Source: Kordiimonas sp. SCSIO 12603
GTDB lineage: Bacteria > Pseudomonadota > Alphaproteobacteria > Sphingomonadales > Kordiimonadaceae
NCBI RefSeq assembly: GCF_024398035.1
Contig: NZ_CP073748.1
Location: 3,525,001 to 3,589,000 of the forward strand
Direction of reading: 5' to 3'
DNA: 64,000 nucleotides
Below the pieces are notes generated by a model. It saw nothing but the letters and a program-made list of their open reading frames with translations, searched no databases and had not been told where the DNA came from. The translations under genes and the position numbers were made by a program. Shown here in pieces: positions 1 through 9,029 of this stretch (positions are counted from its first letter, which is position 1; each line of letters begins with the position of its first letter).

Positions 1-34
1 CGTATTGGCGCACAGCCATTTAAGGAGGCGCTTT

Positions 35-544
35 ATGGCACTCATTAATTTCACAGGTATTGAAGCTGGCAACTGGACAGTTCTAGCTGAAGATGAACAG
101 CCAACTGAAGGCGCCAAGGTTGCTGCCTCGGTTGCTCGTATTACCGAGGAAAACGAAGGCTTCTTCGCCGCTGTTGGCGAACTGGGCGCTGTGGTTTCTA
201 CAGAGACTGCCTATGCCGATTTAACACCACTTCTCAACAAGCTTTCTTTTGTAGCGATTGAGTTCCCAGCGTTTACTGATGGCCGTGGTTTCTCACTAGC
301 TGTACGCCTACGTAAAGACCTTGGTTTTAAAGGTGAAATCCGCGCTGTTGGCCCAGTGATGCCTGATCAGGCCATGCACCTTATGCGCTCTGGCTTTGAT
401 ACAGTTGATGTAGCAGACGAACGCAAAGAAGCGTTTGAAGCCTGCGCTGCTCGCTTCAAGCAGTTTTACCAAAGCGATTACCGTGGTGCGGTTTCCATCG
501 CACACGCTCGCCATTCATCAGATGAAAGCAGGAAAGCATCATGA
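35..544 (+). CDS. DUF934 family protein of the sulfate assimilation operon
   Basis: Protein of 169 residues that I recognise as DUF934, a family of unknown biochemistry almost always encoded beside sulfite reductase and cysH, so a role in assimilatory sulfate reduction is inferred from context. The ATG at 35 is chosen because a strong TAAGGAGG Shine-Dalgarno lies just upstream; the frame is open further left but has no better start. The stop overlaps the next start (ATGA), which implies translational coupling to cysH. No signal peptide or membrane segment is visible. A sulfite reductase gene would be expected just left of the window. Confidence 0.9.
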   Translation: MALINFTGIEAGNWTVLAEDEQPTEGAKVAASVARITEENEGFFAAVGELGAVVSTETAYADLTPLLNKLSFVAIEFPAFTDGRGFSLAVRLRKDLGFKGEIRAVGPVMPDQAMHLMRSGFDTVDVADERKEAFEACAARFKQFYQSDYRGAVSIAHARHSSDESRKAS

Positions 545-1293
545 CGGCGCTACCAGCCATAAAAGATGCCAGCTATTTTGATGCACTTGATGCTGCCTCA
601 TACCTGGATAGCAGGTATGGGGAAGGCGCACCTCAGAAGGTGATTGATGGTGCGCTGAAATATTTTGGCCGCAGATTTGCGCTGGTTTCTTCTTTCGGCT
701 CAGAATCTGCTGTGCTTCTGCACTTAGCAGCTGAAGTTTCAAAAGATATCCCTGTCCTGTTTTTGGATACAGGGAAACTGTTTGGCGAAACACGCCGCTT
801 TCGTGATGAGCTGACGGACAAGCTTGGCCTTACAGATGTTCGTACCATCAAACCTGATGAGAATGATCTACATACCAATGATCCAAAAGGGAACCTATGG
901 GTAAGTGACACTAATAAATGCTGTTACTTCCGCAAGGTAGTACCTCTGGATTCAGCACTTCAAGGTTTTGAGGGTTGGGCATCTGGCCGCAAACGTTTTC
1001 AAGGTGGTGTACGCTCGCTTTTGCCGCATTTCGAAGCATCTGATGGACGTGTAAAAGTGAACCCAATGGCTTTCTGGAACAAAGAAGATGTAACGGCTTA
1101 CATTGAAAAACACAGACTGCCACGACATCCTCTCGTAGAGCAAGGGTTTGCCTCCATTGGCTGTATGCCGTGTACTGAGCCAGTGAGCGAAGGCGAAAGT
1201 GACCGTGCGGGCCGTTGGAAAGGCCAGAACAAAACCGAATGCGGCATACACTTAAGCTTAGCTGAAAACTCACGAGTACTCTCAGGGAATTAA
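541..1293 (+). CDS. cysH: Phosphoadenylyl/adenylyl-sulfate reductase, iron-sulfur type
   Basis: Reduces activated sulfate (APS or PAPS) to sulfite with electrons from thioredoxin. The 250-residue protein has the PP-loop nucleotide-binding motif SSFGSES near residue 50 and the C-terminal ECGIH motif with the catalytic cysteine C234. It also carries a CC pair at 127-128 and a CxxC at 208-211, the four ligands of the 4Fe-4S cluster typical of bacterial APS-type reductases, so APS is the likelier substrate. It overlaps the DUF934 gene by 4 bases, which puts both in one operon. Confidence 0.95.
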   Translation: MTALPAIKDASYFDALDAASYLDSRYGEGAPQKVIDGALKYFGRRFALVSSFGSESAVLLHLAAEVSKDIPVLFLDTGKLFGETRRFRDELTDKLGLTDVRTIKPDENDLHTNDPKGNLWVSDTNKCCYFRKVVPLDSALQGFEGWASGRKRFQGGVRSLLPHFEASDGRVKVNPMAFWNKEDVTAYIEKHRLPRHPLVEQGFASIGCMPCTEPVSEGESDRAGRWKGQNKTECGIHLSLAENSRVLSGN

Positions 1294-1461
1294 GTTTTCC
1301 TCAGTGTAATTAATTACAAGTTTTGTGCGGCTCTTGATAAAAAATTACAGGAGCATGCAGCAAAAGCTTGGTCTATTTCTGAAACCTATATATGATGCCC
1401 GCGAATAAGTTTTTCTTATGTATTTGACGGATGTAAAATAGATCAATCGGCAGGAGTTATT

Positions 1462-2400
1462 ATGAAACGGTCTTTATTGCCACTAAACGCCCTACGTGCT
1501 TTTGATGCTGCTGCCCGACATATGAGCTTCAAGCTTGCCGCCGATGATCTTTCTGTAACACCTGCGGCTATCAGCCAGCAGATTCGGTCGTTAGAAGATT
1601 TTCTGGGTGTAGAATTATTCCGCCGCACTAATCGTTCACTAGTACTGACAGAAGCTGCACAGTTATCACTTGCGCCGCTAAAGCAGGCGTTTGAACACAT
1701 GGAAGAAGCTGTTGATATCCTTACAGACAGCAAAACATCTAATGTGCTGAAAGTAAGCGTATCGCCGTCTTTTGCCAGCAAATGGTTGGTACCACGAATT
1801 GCCAGGTTTTATGCGCGCCGCCCTGATGCAGTGGTAAAAATTTCAGCGACCATGATCCTCACAGACTTCAAAGTGGAAGATACTGATATTGCGATCCGTT
1901 ATGGCCTTGGCAAATATGACGGGCTGTTCGTGGAAGAAATTCTCCGGGAAACGATCTTCCCTGTTTGCTCCCCAGAACTTCTGGAAAAGAGTAACCTCAC
2001 CTCACCTGAAGGTATTCTGGAACACACACTGATCCATGATGATAGTACCGTTGAGGATGAAAGCGCCCCGAACTGGAGCATGTGGCTCAAAGCTGCGGGT
2101 GTTGATATCCCAGACGGAACCCCTGCTCTGCACTTTAACAACAACGCGCTTGCTATTGAGGCTGCTGTTGCAGGCCGCGGTGTAGCGCTCGCTCGTTCCG
2201 CCATTGCGGAAGAAGACCTTAAAGCCGGCCGTCTCGTAAAACCATTCGGCGAAGCTGTACCGATTGATTTCGCACATCATGTAGTGTGTCCGGAAGACAA
2301 GCTCAAAAACGAACGAGTTATGGAATTTATCGATTGGCTTCGGGATGAAACAGGCAACGGCCCTAGCATTGAAGATGCGGAACTCGCTGAAGAAGTTTAG
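1462..2400 (+). CDS. LysR-family transcriptional regulator, GcvA-like
   Basis: Protein of 312 residues with an N-terminal winged helix-turn-helix (about 5-65, ALRAFDAAARHMSFKLAADD then SVTPAAISQQIRSLE) and a C-terminal periplasmic-binding-protein-like effector domain (about 90-295). The HTH wording is close to the GcvA/AmpR branch of LysR regulators. The target and effector cannot be read from sequence; there is no divergently transcribed partner, and the upstream cysH is co-directional. Start fixed by AGGAG seven bases upstream. An acidic tail ends the protein. The 168 bases between cysH and this gene probably hold its promoter. Confidence 0.92.
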   Translation: MKRSLLPLNALRAFDAAARHMSFKLAADDLSVTPAAISQQIRSLEDFLGVELFRRTNRSLVLTEAAQLSLAPLKQAFEHMEEAVDILTDSKTSNVLKVSVSPSFASKWLVPRIARFYARRPDAVVKISATMILTDFKVEDTDIAIRYGLGKYDGLFVEEILRETIFPVCSPELLEKSNLTSPEGILEHTLIHDDSTVEDESAPNWSMWLKAAGVDIPDGTPALHFNNNALAIEAAVAGRGVALARSAIAEEDLKAGRLVKPFGEAVPIDFAHHVVCPEDKLKNERVMEFIDWLRDETGNGPSIEDAELAEEV

Positions 2401-2424
2401 CAGTCCGGACACACTGAAACAATC

Positions 2425-2457
2425 AAACCGCTTACATAATTGTAGGCGGTTTTTTTA
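2425..2457 (+). terminator. Intrinsic terminator after the LysR gene
   Basis: An 11-pair stem (AACCGCTTACA / TGTAGGCGGTT, one G-U pair) with a TAAT loop is followed by seven T residues. It closes the LysR transcription unit. Confidence 0.88.
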
Positions 2458-2517
2458 TTTTTAAATCAGCGCCTTACCTGTAATCACATCTACTTAAATT
2501 CGTCTCGCTCTTGAAAA

Positions 2518-2536
2518 ATGATATCAAAATGATATC
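2518..2536 (+). promoter_or_regulatory. Tandem ATGATATC repeats upstream of the SPFH gene
   Basis: The octamer ATGATATC occurs at 2518-2525 and 2529-2536, one helical turn apart, about 28 bases before the SPFH start. Each copy contains the palindrome GATATC. Tandem short repeats of this kind are typical binding sites for ribbon-helix-helix proteins, and such a protein is encoded at 3490-3693. The link is inference. Confidence 0.4.
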
Positions 2537-2563
2537 TATTATATATAGCGAGAGGAGAAAAGA

Positions 2564-3433
2564 ATGCTAAAAGAACGTTCCGTGGGCACCCTTAACGGCA
2601 TTATGATGCTTAGTGTATTTGCCCTGACCTTGGTCGCGACAGCACTTATTTTTGCTAACAGTATCCATGTAGGCGCCAAACCACTAGCGGTGATCACACT
2701 GGTAATATCCCTCATATTTCACCTTATCTTCGCCATTGGATTCTTTATGGTACAGCCAAATCAAGCAGTGGCCTTAACGCTGTTTGGTAAATACAAAGGC
2801 TCTACCAAAACATCTGGCCTTAGGTGGGCAAATCCATTTTTCTCAAAACACAAAGTTTCCCTGCGTGTTCGTAACTTTGACAGTGACAAACTTAAGGTAA
2901 ATGAACTAGGCGGTAGTCCAATTGAAATTGGCGCAGTTGTTGTGTGGCGTGTGGTGGATAGCGCCGAAGCTCTTTTTGCTGTTGATGACTATACAAGCTT
3001 TGTCCGTACGCAGTCAGAAGCGGCACTCCGTCAGGCAGCAACAAGCTACCCTTATGACGGCAAAGATGAAGATGAAATCGCCCTGCGTTCTCATTCTTCT
3101 GAAATATCCAAACATCTCATGGAAGAAATTCAAGCTCGGCTTGCAGATGCTGGTGTTGAAGTACTTGAAGCCCGTATCAGCCACTTAGCTTACGCACCAG
3201 AAATTGCCAGCGCTATGCTACAGCGCCAGCAGGCTGGTGCCATTATCGCCGCCCGATCACTCATCGTGGAAGGTGCAGTTGGCATGGTGGAAACTGCGCT
3301 CGCAAAACTGAAAGAAGATGAAATTGTAGATCTGGATGAAGAACGCAAAGCTCAGATGGTTTCCAACCTTCTCACAGTTCTTTGTAGTGATAAAAGTACA
3401 CAGCCTGTTGTGAATGCTGGCTCCATCTATTAA
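2564..3433 (+). CDS. SPFH/band 7 (stomatin-like) membrane protein
   Basis: Protein of 289 residues with two N-terminal membrane segments (about 13-32 and 43-65) followed by an SPFH/band 7 domain (about 66-230): [15 protein letters not shown], then the conserved GLRWANPF and [10 protein letters not shown] stretches. SPFH proteins oligomerise on the inner membrane and organise microdomains; the precise cargo here is unknown. Start supported by GAGGAG eight bases upstream. The ribbon-helix-helix gene follows 56 bases later on the same strand with only a hairpin between, so the two probably form one unit. Confidence 0.88.
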   Translation: MLKERSVGTLNGIMMLSVFALTLVATALIFANSIHVGAKPLAVITLVISLIFHLIFAIGFFMVQPNQAVALTLFGKYKGSTKTSGLRWANPFFSKHKVSLRVRNFDSDKLKVNELGGSPIEIGAVVVWRVVDSAEALFAVDDYTSFVRTQSEAALRQAATSYPYDGKDEDEIALRSHSSEISKHLMEEIQARLADAGVEVLEARISHLAYAPEIASAMLQRQQAGAIIAARSLIVEGAVGMVETALAKLKEDEIVDLDEERKAQMVSNLLTVLCSDKSTQPVVNAGSIY

Positions 3434-3441
3434 CACTCTCC

Positions 3442-3464
3442 GCCCACAGCATCATGCTGTGGGC
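3442..3464 (+). other. Intercistronic hairpin between SPFH and RHH genes
   Basis: A perfect 10-pair stem, GCCCACAGCA / TGCTGTGGGC, with a TCA loop. There is no T-tract on either strand, so it is probably not a full terminator. It may stabilise or partly attenuate the SPFH mRNA ahead of the small regulator gene. Confidence 0.6.
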
Positions 3465-3489
3465 AAACGCATAAGTGAGAAAGGCAACA

Positions 3490-3693
3490 ATGCCTGATAA
3501 AAAGAAGCCCAGCAAAAAAGCTTACGCACTCCGTATTAACGGAGACATTCTGGATGCCGTTCACCGCTGGGCCGATGATGAACTCCGCAGCGTAAATGCA
3601 CAGATAGAATTTATCTTAAGAGATGCTCTTCGCCGCGAGGGTCGCATCAAAAACCCTGAAGCACCAAATCCAGTTGTTCTGGATGATGAGTAA
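3490..3693 (+). CDS. Small ribbon-helix-helix (Arc-like) DNA-binding protein
   Basis: A 67-residue protein with an Arc/MetJ-type ribbon-helix-helix fold: the strand KKAYALRINGDILDAV followed by the helices around RSVNAQIEFILRDALR. The wording RSVNAQIE is highly typical of Arc-family antitoxin-like or autoregulatory proteins. I place the start at ATG 3490 because AGAAAGG lies five bases upstream; an in-frame GTG at 3475 has no ribosome site. It follows the SPFH gene and may repress it through the tandem repeats at 2518-2536. No toxin gene is adjacent, so a toxin-antitoxin role is not supported. Confidence 0.82.
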   Translation: MPDKKKPSKKAYALRINGDILDAVHRWADDELRSVNAQIEFILRDALRREGRIKNPEAPNPVVLDDE

Positions 3694-3712
3694 ACATCTA
3701 GCCGCTAATAAA

Positions 3713-3732
3713 AAGGGGCCCTAAAGGCCCCT
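3713..3732. terminator. Bidirectional terminator between RHH and M14 peptidase genes
   Basis: Stem AAGGGGCC / GGCCCCTT with a short CTAA-type loop, A-rich on the left and T-rich on the right. It lies between two convergent genes and can serve both. Confidence 0.75.
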
Positions 3733-3763
3733 TGATTTCAACATTACTTTCCAAACGCCATTA

Positions 3764-6376
3764 CTAGTGCGAGTGGGCTTCCATTGCGGCTTCTTCATCA
3801 TCGGCGAACGAACGGTTAAAGGCGCTTGAGAAGAAGATTGCATTCAGGAACAATTTCTCTGAACCATAATAAGTGGCACGGAAATTCGGATTATCCGCAA
3901 ACAATACAATTGTACCGCGTCCAAAGCGTTCTGCCGTCATCATCGGTGAGCCTTTCAGCTCTTTAATCCGTTTGTCAGAAGCATAACCAGATACAAGCGG
4001 GGCATCTGTATACACAGCAACTTGAGCGTACGGATCATTTGGTACACGCAGTTTAATCGATGTGTTACGATTTGTTGCCACATGATCACGCACAAAGCCA
4101 AATGCCATTGGATGTGTGATATCCAGTTCACTCTTGAACACAGCACCACCAATTACATGCTCAGCATCTTTTTGGCCTTTCTGTGAATACTTCAAACGCT
4201 GCACCGGCGCTGATGGACTTGCTTTCTCCGCTTTTTTCTTTGGCAGGATATTATTCATCACCCAACTTGCGCCTTGGCGGTGCGCAATCAAAGTACCACC
4301 AGAACGAACCCAATCTTTCACACGGTCTTTCATATTCGCAGGCACCATACGGCTGTTACCACCAACAAGAATAACATGTGTGTAATCATCAAGGTTCACG
4401 CGGCTAAGGCGCTCATTACGCACAAGTGTTACAGGCATGTTCATGCGGTGATCAAGCAAGTGCCAAACCTCACCGGCATCATAAGGATTTACACCCGGCC
4501 CAGTAACTAACAACGGCTTTGGAGCCTTCAGATCAGATACCGTGTTCCTACCGCCCAGATCAGCACCTGCATCCAGCGTACGGCCACTTGTTACCGCATG
4601 TACCTGAATATTATTTTCAGCAGCCAGCATTTGCACCAGACGATCAATCCGGCCCGCAGATACAGTTTGTAAATGCTTCTGTACGATAATGGCACCGCGC
4701 TCAAACGCCACAACACCTTTTGTGGTTTTCACGCGAACTGGTTCTTTATTTACGCGTGCCATAATGCCTTCCTGCAGAAGCGCATTCACCACTTTCGGCG
4801 CATAATAATCTGACCAACGGAACATATAGGCATAATCAGAAGTATCAGGTGTTTTAGCAACGAAGCCTGTTGATGTTACAGCATCACCCAGCTTGCCTTT
4901 AATGCTGCCTGTTACCTCTGCATAATCAAGACCGAAAGCAGCAGGCATGGTCCAGCCAGATACATCATAGAAAACCTTATCAGGGAATTCGGTGATCTTG
5001 TTAAAGAGCGCTTTAGCCATACGGTAGTTAGCTTGATCCATCGGCACGATGTAGCTATCGCCGCCATATGAACCGCCACCTGCTTTCACACTACCGTTCA
5101 CACGGTATGCTTTCACCTTATGACGGCTTAGGAAATCAAGGAAGATATCCATACGAGTATGATCTTCCGGCGCACGGAATACATAGCCCTTCACCTTATC
5201 GCTTTTCGCTAGGTCAGCACCTGATTTGAAAAACTCACGCTGGTAATCATGCAGTTTTTCACGCATTGCCACCGCACCCTGGATAGTGCTGTAGCTTGTA
5301 CCAACATGGTTTTGAACATTCTCTGAGTAGGTTTTAAGCCCTTGATCACTTTCGCGAGCAATACCCATCTGGGCACCAGCTTCAAACAGAATACCAAGCG
5401 AACCGTTCACCTGCGGGTAAGTTGATCCTTTACCGATATAATAGTTATCAAAGCCTTCTTCAGAGAAATAAAGCTTTCCTTCATCATCCAGCCAATTCAC
5501 ATGATAGCCAGCAATCTCATAAAGAAGCTCACGACCTTTTGCCGGAATCATCGGATATTTCCGTGTTGGAACACCGGGATGGAAATAATAAGTACTGTTC
5601 GGTCCCATTTCATGGAAATCGCCAGAAACCTGCGGTTTCCACTCATGCCATTTTGCAAGCCAAGCTTGGCTTTCAGGCTGAGTTTGCAGCAGCCACTGGC
5701 GGTTTAGGTCAAACCAATAATGGTTGGTACGCGCCCCCGGCCAGAACTGATTATGTACCTCGTGGTTTGGATCTGTCGCAAGCACATCAGAACCGTACTG
5801 AGTTACCCACGCTGCACGGCGACTGTGGCCATCAGGGTTAAAAATGGCCGTGATCAGGATAACGCTATTATCCAGTTCGTTTTCCACGCGTTCGCCCTGC
5901 GCTGCAGCAAGGTGATAAAGTGTTGGCACAGCAGCATCCATACCGCTGGCTTCAGCACCGTGCACACCGTAGTTGAGCCATGTTACAACTGGCATATCAT
6001 CATTTGCCTGATCCGCTGTTTTCGGATCAGTACGCAACAAATGGTTTGCTTTAATTTCATCAAGGCGGGCATGGTTCTCTGGGCTGGTGATGGTGATAAA
6101 GAGGATCGGGCGACCTTCGTGGCTATAGCCAATTGTCTCCGCTTTCATCCTGTCACTATTTGCAGCCAGCTCTTCAATATAGCGCAGCATAAGATCATGA
6201 CGGATTGGCTGATCACCAATATCATGTCCAATAATCTCACCCGGTTTCAGAACCGATTGGTCGTAGTTAACGCCTTTCTGCAGATAATAATCCAGCGGTT
6301 TAGCTTGTACGGCTTCCGCTTGCCACATGGCAGCACCCAGCATCAGGCCCGCCATTAGTCCCTTTAAATTATACAT
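3764..6376 (-). CDS. Secreted M14-family zinc carboxypeptidase
   Basis: A large metallopeptidase of 870 residues with an N-terminal signal peptide (MYNLKGLMAGLMLG, cleavage likely after AVQA). The M14 zinc site is visible: H and E in YGVHGAEA near 138-141 and a second His in GDFHEMGP near 254, with the catalytic Glu in ILFEAGAQ near 331. The C-terminal half looks like a glutamine-amidotransferase-like fold, as in other long periplasmic M14 proteins. It probably trims peptides in the periplasm or outside the cell. ATG 6376 is preferred over upstream candidates because AGAGGG lies eight bases before it. It follows threonine synthase by 58 bases on the same strand. Confidence 0.9.
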   Translation of the reverse strand: MYNLKGLMAGLMLGAAMWQAEAVQAKPLDYYLQKGVNYDQSVLKPGEIIGHDIGDQPIRHDLMLRYIEELAANSDRMKAETIGYSHEGRPILFITITSPENHARLDEIKANHLLRTDPKTADQANDDMPVVTWLNYGVHGAEASGMDAAVPTLYHLAAAQGERVENELDNSVILITAIFNPDGHSRRAAWVTQYGSDVLATDPNHEVHNQFWPGARTNHYWFDLNRQWLLQTQPESQAWLAKWHEWKPQVSGDFHEMGPNSTYYFHPGVPTRKYPMIPAKGRELLYEIAGYHVNWLDDEGKLYFSEEGFDNYYIGKGSTYPQVNGSLGILFEAGAQMGIARESDQGLKTYSENVQNHVGTSYSTIQGAVAMREKLHDYQREFFKSGADLAKSDKVKGYVFRAPEDHTRMDIFLDFLSRHKVKAYRVNGSVKAGGGSYGGDSYIVPMDQANYRMAKALFNKITEFPDKVFYDVSGWTMPAAFGLDYAEVTGSIKGKLGDAVTSTGFVAKTPDTSDYAYMFRWSDYYAPKVVNALLQEGIMARVNKEPVRVKTTKGVVAFERGAIIVQKHLQTVSAGRIDRLVQMLAAENNIQVHAVTSGRTLDAGADLGGRNTVSDLKAPKPLLVTGPGVNPYDAGEVWHLLDHRMNMPVTLVRNERLSRVNLDDYTHVILVGGNSRMVPANMKDRVKDWVRSGGTLIAHRQGASWVMNNILPKKKAEKASPSAPVQRLKYSQKGQKDAEHVIGGAVFKSELDITHPMAFGFVRDHVATNRNTSIKLRVPNDPYAQVAVYTDAPLVSGYASDKRIKELKGSPMMTAERFGRGTIVLFADNPNFRATYYGSEKLFLNAIFFSSAFNRSFADDEEAAMEAHSH

Positions 6377-6434
6377 TATGAAAACCCTCTTTTTCATGAA
6401 AGGCGCTAAGCCTTTCACCCCAAATCCGTTGAAC

Positions 6435-7670
6435 TTATGAAACGCCAATAAGCTTGCCGTAGTCAATTGCTTTATGCCGGTCGATAGCATCTGCCTGTTC
6501 AGGCATCGGGTATTTCAGCCCGTTCCCACAATTGAAAAGAACAACTCGATCTTCTTTAGAAACCTTACCCTCCTTCAGTGCTTTTTTATAAGCTGCAAAG
6601 GTTGCAGCGCCTTCAGGGCAAACAAGTACACCTTCCGTGCGGCCGATTTGCTGGCGTGCTTCTTCAATAGCGTCATCGTCAACGGCAGAAGCAAAGCCGC
6701 CGCTTTCACGTACTGCATCAAGAATAAGGAAATCACCGACAGCCACTGGCACTCGAATACCTGCCGCATAAGTATGTGCGTTTTCCCAAAGCTCCGCATG
6801 ACGTGCGCCTTCATCAAATGCCTTCACGATTGGGGCGCAACCAGTTGCTTGTACAGCCACCATTTTAGGGCGCTTCGAGCCAATCCACCCCAATGCTTCC
6901 ATTTCATTGAAGGCTTTCCACATACCAATAAGGCCGGTGCCGCCACCTGTAGGATAGAAAATTACATCAGGTACTTCCCAGCCAAGTTGAGCTGCAAGCT
7001 CCAGACCCATAGTTTTCTTACCTTCGATACGGTAAGGCTCCTTGAGTGTTGAAACATCAAACCACCCGGCACTTTCTTTGCCTTCGCCTACGATTTTCCC
7101 ACAATCGTTAATCAGGCCATTCACACGCCAGACTTTGCCGCCCATCAAGCTGATTTCGCGAATATTGGCATCTGGAGTATCATCAGGCGCAAAAATATAA
7201 CTTTCCATACCCCCAGCCGTTGCATATGCGGCCATAGCAGCTCCAGCATTGCCATTTGTCGGCATAGCTAACTGATTGATACCAAGTTCTTTCGCCATCG
7301 CAACTGCAAGTGCCAAGCCGCGAGCTTTGAAACTGCCCGTTGGCAAGCGTCCTTCATCCTTGATGATAATCTCACCCGTCACGCCCATATCTGACGCTAG
7401 CTTTGGGCAAGATAACAGTGGTGTATCATCTTCACCTAGGGTGATAACATTTTCAGTATCCACAATAGGCAAAAGCTCTCGCCATTTCCAGAAACCACCG
7501 CCACGAGCCCATATTTCGTGCTTGTTAACCTTGCCCTTCATCGCCTCTAGATCATAACGCACAAGAAGCGGACGCCCTGCCCGAGACAACCCGTGAATTT
7601 GCGCTTTTTCATAATCTGCTTCACCTGTAATACCGCATTCCAGATGACTAACGTAATTTTCAAATTGCAT
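6435..7670 (-). CDS. thrC: Threonine synthase
   Basis: A pyridoxal-phosphate enzyme that converts O-phosphohomoserine to threonine. The 411-residue protein has the lysine motif PTGSFKARG with the cofactor lysine at about 115, the phosphate-binding PTNGNAGAA stretch and the GGGTGLIG loop. The N-terminus (LECGITG then GRPLLVRYDL) matches the archaeal-type threonine synthases. ATG 7670 is preferred over the TTG at 7745: GGGGTG lies upstream, and the longer form would overlap the divergent HNH gene. The M14 peptidase gene follows. Confidence 0.9.
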   Translation of the reverse strand: MQFENYVSHLECGITGEADYEKAQIHGLSRAGRPLLVRYDLEAMKGKVNKHEIWARGGGFWKWRELLPIVDTENVITLGEDDTPLLSCPKLASDMGVTGEIIIKDEGRLPTGSFKARGLALAVAMAKELGINQLAMPTNGNAGAAMAAYATAGGMESYIFAPDDTPDANIREISLMGGKVWRVNGLINDCGKIVGEGKESAGWFDVSTLKEPYRIEGKKTMGLELAAQLGWEVPDVIFYPTGGGTGLIGMWKAFNEMEALGWIGSKRPKMVAVQATGCAPIVKAFDEGARHAELWENAHTYAAGIRVPVAVGDFLILDAVRESGGFASAVDDDAIEEARQQIGRTEGVLVCPEGAATFAAYKKALKEGKVSKEDRVVLFNCGNGLKYPMPEQADAIDRHKAIDYGKLIGVS

Positions 7671-7728
7671 CACTGACACACCCCGATTTTTATAGAAACA
7701 ACCCTGCTTCTGGCTTAGATTATTCTGT

Positions 7729-8022
7729 ATGGAAAAAAAAGACACATGCCCGTTATGTGATCGTCCGTTCGGAAAAGACGTGCAAATGCATCACCTTATC
7801 CCGAAGTCACAAGGCGGTAAGGAAACAATTCCTCTACATCCGATTTGCCATCGTAAGCTTCACGCTCTATTTAACGAAAAAGAGCTGGCGCGGAATTACG
7901 CTGCGGTGGAAGCATTAAGGGACCAGATAGAAATCAAACGCTTTACAGCATGGCTTAGGGGTAAGCCACCTGATTTCTATAGGAAAACAGCTCCACAAGG
8001 TGGCAAGCGCCGGAGAAAATAA
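7729..8022 (+). CDS. Small HNH-family endonuclease-like protein
   Basis: A 97-residue protein with a zinc-knuckle CPLCDRP, the HNH core QMHHLIPKSQGGKE and the final PICHRKLHALF. This is the compact HNH fold found in many stand-alone bacterial proteins of unknown substrate. A basic tail (GGKRRRK) could bind nucleic acid. It is divergent from threonine synthase, 58 bases apart. No methylase, integrase or phage gene is adjacent, so neither restriction nor homing is supported by context. No clear Shine-Dalgarno precedes the ATG. Confidence 0.88.
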   Translation: MEKKDTCPLCDRPFGKDVQMHHLIPKSQGGKETIPLHPICHRKLHALFNEKELARNYAAVEALRDQIEIKRFTAWLRGKPPDFYRKTAPQGGKRRRK

Positions 8023-8047
8023 TAAAAACTGTGGGCTAACTAACTTT

Positions 8048-8950
8048 ATGAAACCAGCGCCAATTTCCTTCGAGAAATGGAGCCAATGCGGCAAATATTT
8101 CGAATGGCATAACCATAATGTGTTTTATCAGCGGGGTGGTCAGGGACCCGTGATGCTGACAATACACGGATTTCCAACAAACAGCTGGGACTGGGGCTGG
8201 GTTTGTAAAAACCTTGTCTCTCGCTTCCATATGGTGGTGCCTGATCTGCTTGATTATGGCTTATCTTTGAACGCCAAATCAGCTGTCTGCACTGTGCGTG
8301 ATCAGGCAGATATGCTTGAAGCTTTGATGAAGCATAAAGGCATTTCGGATGTGCATATACTAGCCCATGATCTAGGAAACACAGTAGTGCAGGAATTGCT
8401 TGCGCGTCAAAATGAAAGCAATCTTTCCTTCCGGATTGAAAGCGCTATTTTCCTTAATGGCGGCATGATCCCTGAACTCCATAGACCAAGGCTTGCTCAG
8501 CGCCTGCTTGCAAGCCCCATTGGCCCTTGGTTTGCAAGCTTCATTAAACGTGAAAAATTCTTACAAGGTCTTGCCGAGGTATTCGGGAAACATACGCGCC
8601 CCGAAGGCGAATTTCTGAAAGAATTCTGGCCAGCGATTAAAGGTATCAACGGCCGCGCCTCTTTTAGCCGCCGTATCCGCTATATGAAAGAGCGCAAGGA
8701 AAACGCTGATCGCTGGGTGCCTGCACTGCCGGAAGCCTCTACCAAAATACCAATGTTTCTGATTAACGGCACTGATGACCCTGTATCCGGCGCACATGCA
8801 GCAGACGGTTTTGAAAAACTGGTACCTCGTGCCAAAGTCGCGCGTCTACCGGGTATCGGGCATTTCCCGCAGATAGAAGACCCCGAAGCCGTGTGTGAAC
8901 TGGTACATAAGTTCCATGACTGTATTGTGGAAAAAAGCGTGCAAAGCTGA
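8048..8950 (+). CDS. Alpha/beta hydrolase, haloalkane dehalogenase/epoxide hydrolase branch
   Basis: A 300-residue alpha/beta-fold hydrolase. The oxyanion HGFP motif lies near residue 40, and the nucleophile elbow is HDLGN, where Asp rather than Ser is the nucleophile, as in epoxide hydrolases and haloalkane dehalogenases. The acid residue is probably in NGTDDP and the catalytic His is in GIGHFPQIEDP near the C-terminus. The substrate is unknown. ATG 8048 is chosen over GTG 8000, which would overlap the HNH gene. A terminator follows. Confidence 0.85.
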   Translation: MKPAPISFEKWSQCGKYFEWHNHNVFYQRGGQGPVMLTIHGFPTNSWDWGWVCKNLVSRFHMVVPDLLDYGLSLNAKSAVCTVRDQADMLEALMKHKGISDVHILAHDLGNTVVQELLARQNESNLSFRIESAIFLNGGMIPELHRPRLAQRLLASPIGPWFASFIKREKFLQGLAEVFGKHTRPEGEFLKEFWPAIKGINGRASFSRRIRYMKERKENADRWVPALPEASTKIPMFLINGTDDPVSGAHAADGFEKLVPRAKVARLPGIGHFPQIEDPEAVCELVHKFHDCIVEKSVQS

Positions 8951-8974
8951 CTATTTCACAATTTGATGGTTTTC

Positions 8975-9009
8975 AATAAAGCGCTGCTCGCATAGGGTAG
9001 CGCTTTATT
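8975..9009 (+). terminator. Intrinsic terminator after the hydrolase gene
   Basis: An 11-pair stem, AATAAAGCGCT / AGCGCTTTATT, with a 13-base loop, ends in a T-rich stretch just before the exporter gene. Confidence 0.75.
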
Positions 9010-9029
9010 TGTGAATATCGAGATACTCC

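Noticed and set aside
3475-3489. GTG start of the ribbon-helix-helix gene
   Set aside because: Its ribosome site is missing, whereas AGAAAGG serves the ATG at 3490.
5720-6358. 212-codon plus-strand ORF inside the M14 peptidase gene
   Set aside because: Antisense to a strongly supported coding region, with no domain and no ribosome site.
7729-8022. HNH protein as part of a mobile element or restriction system
   Set aside because: No integrase, methylase, phage gene or attachment repeat is near; neighbours are housekeeping genes.
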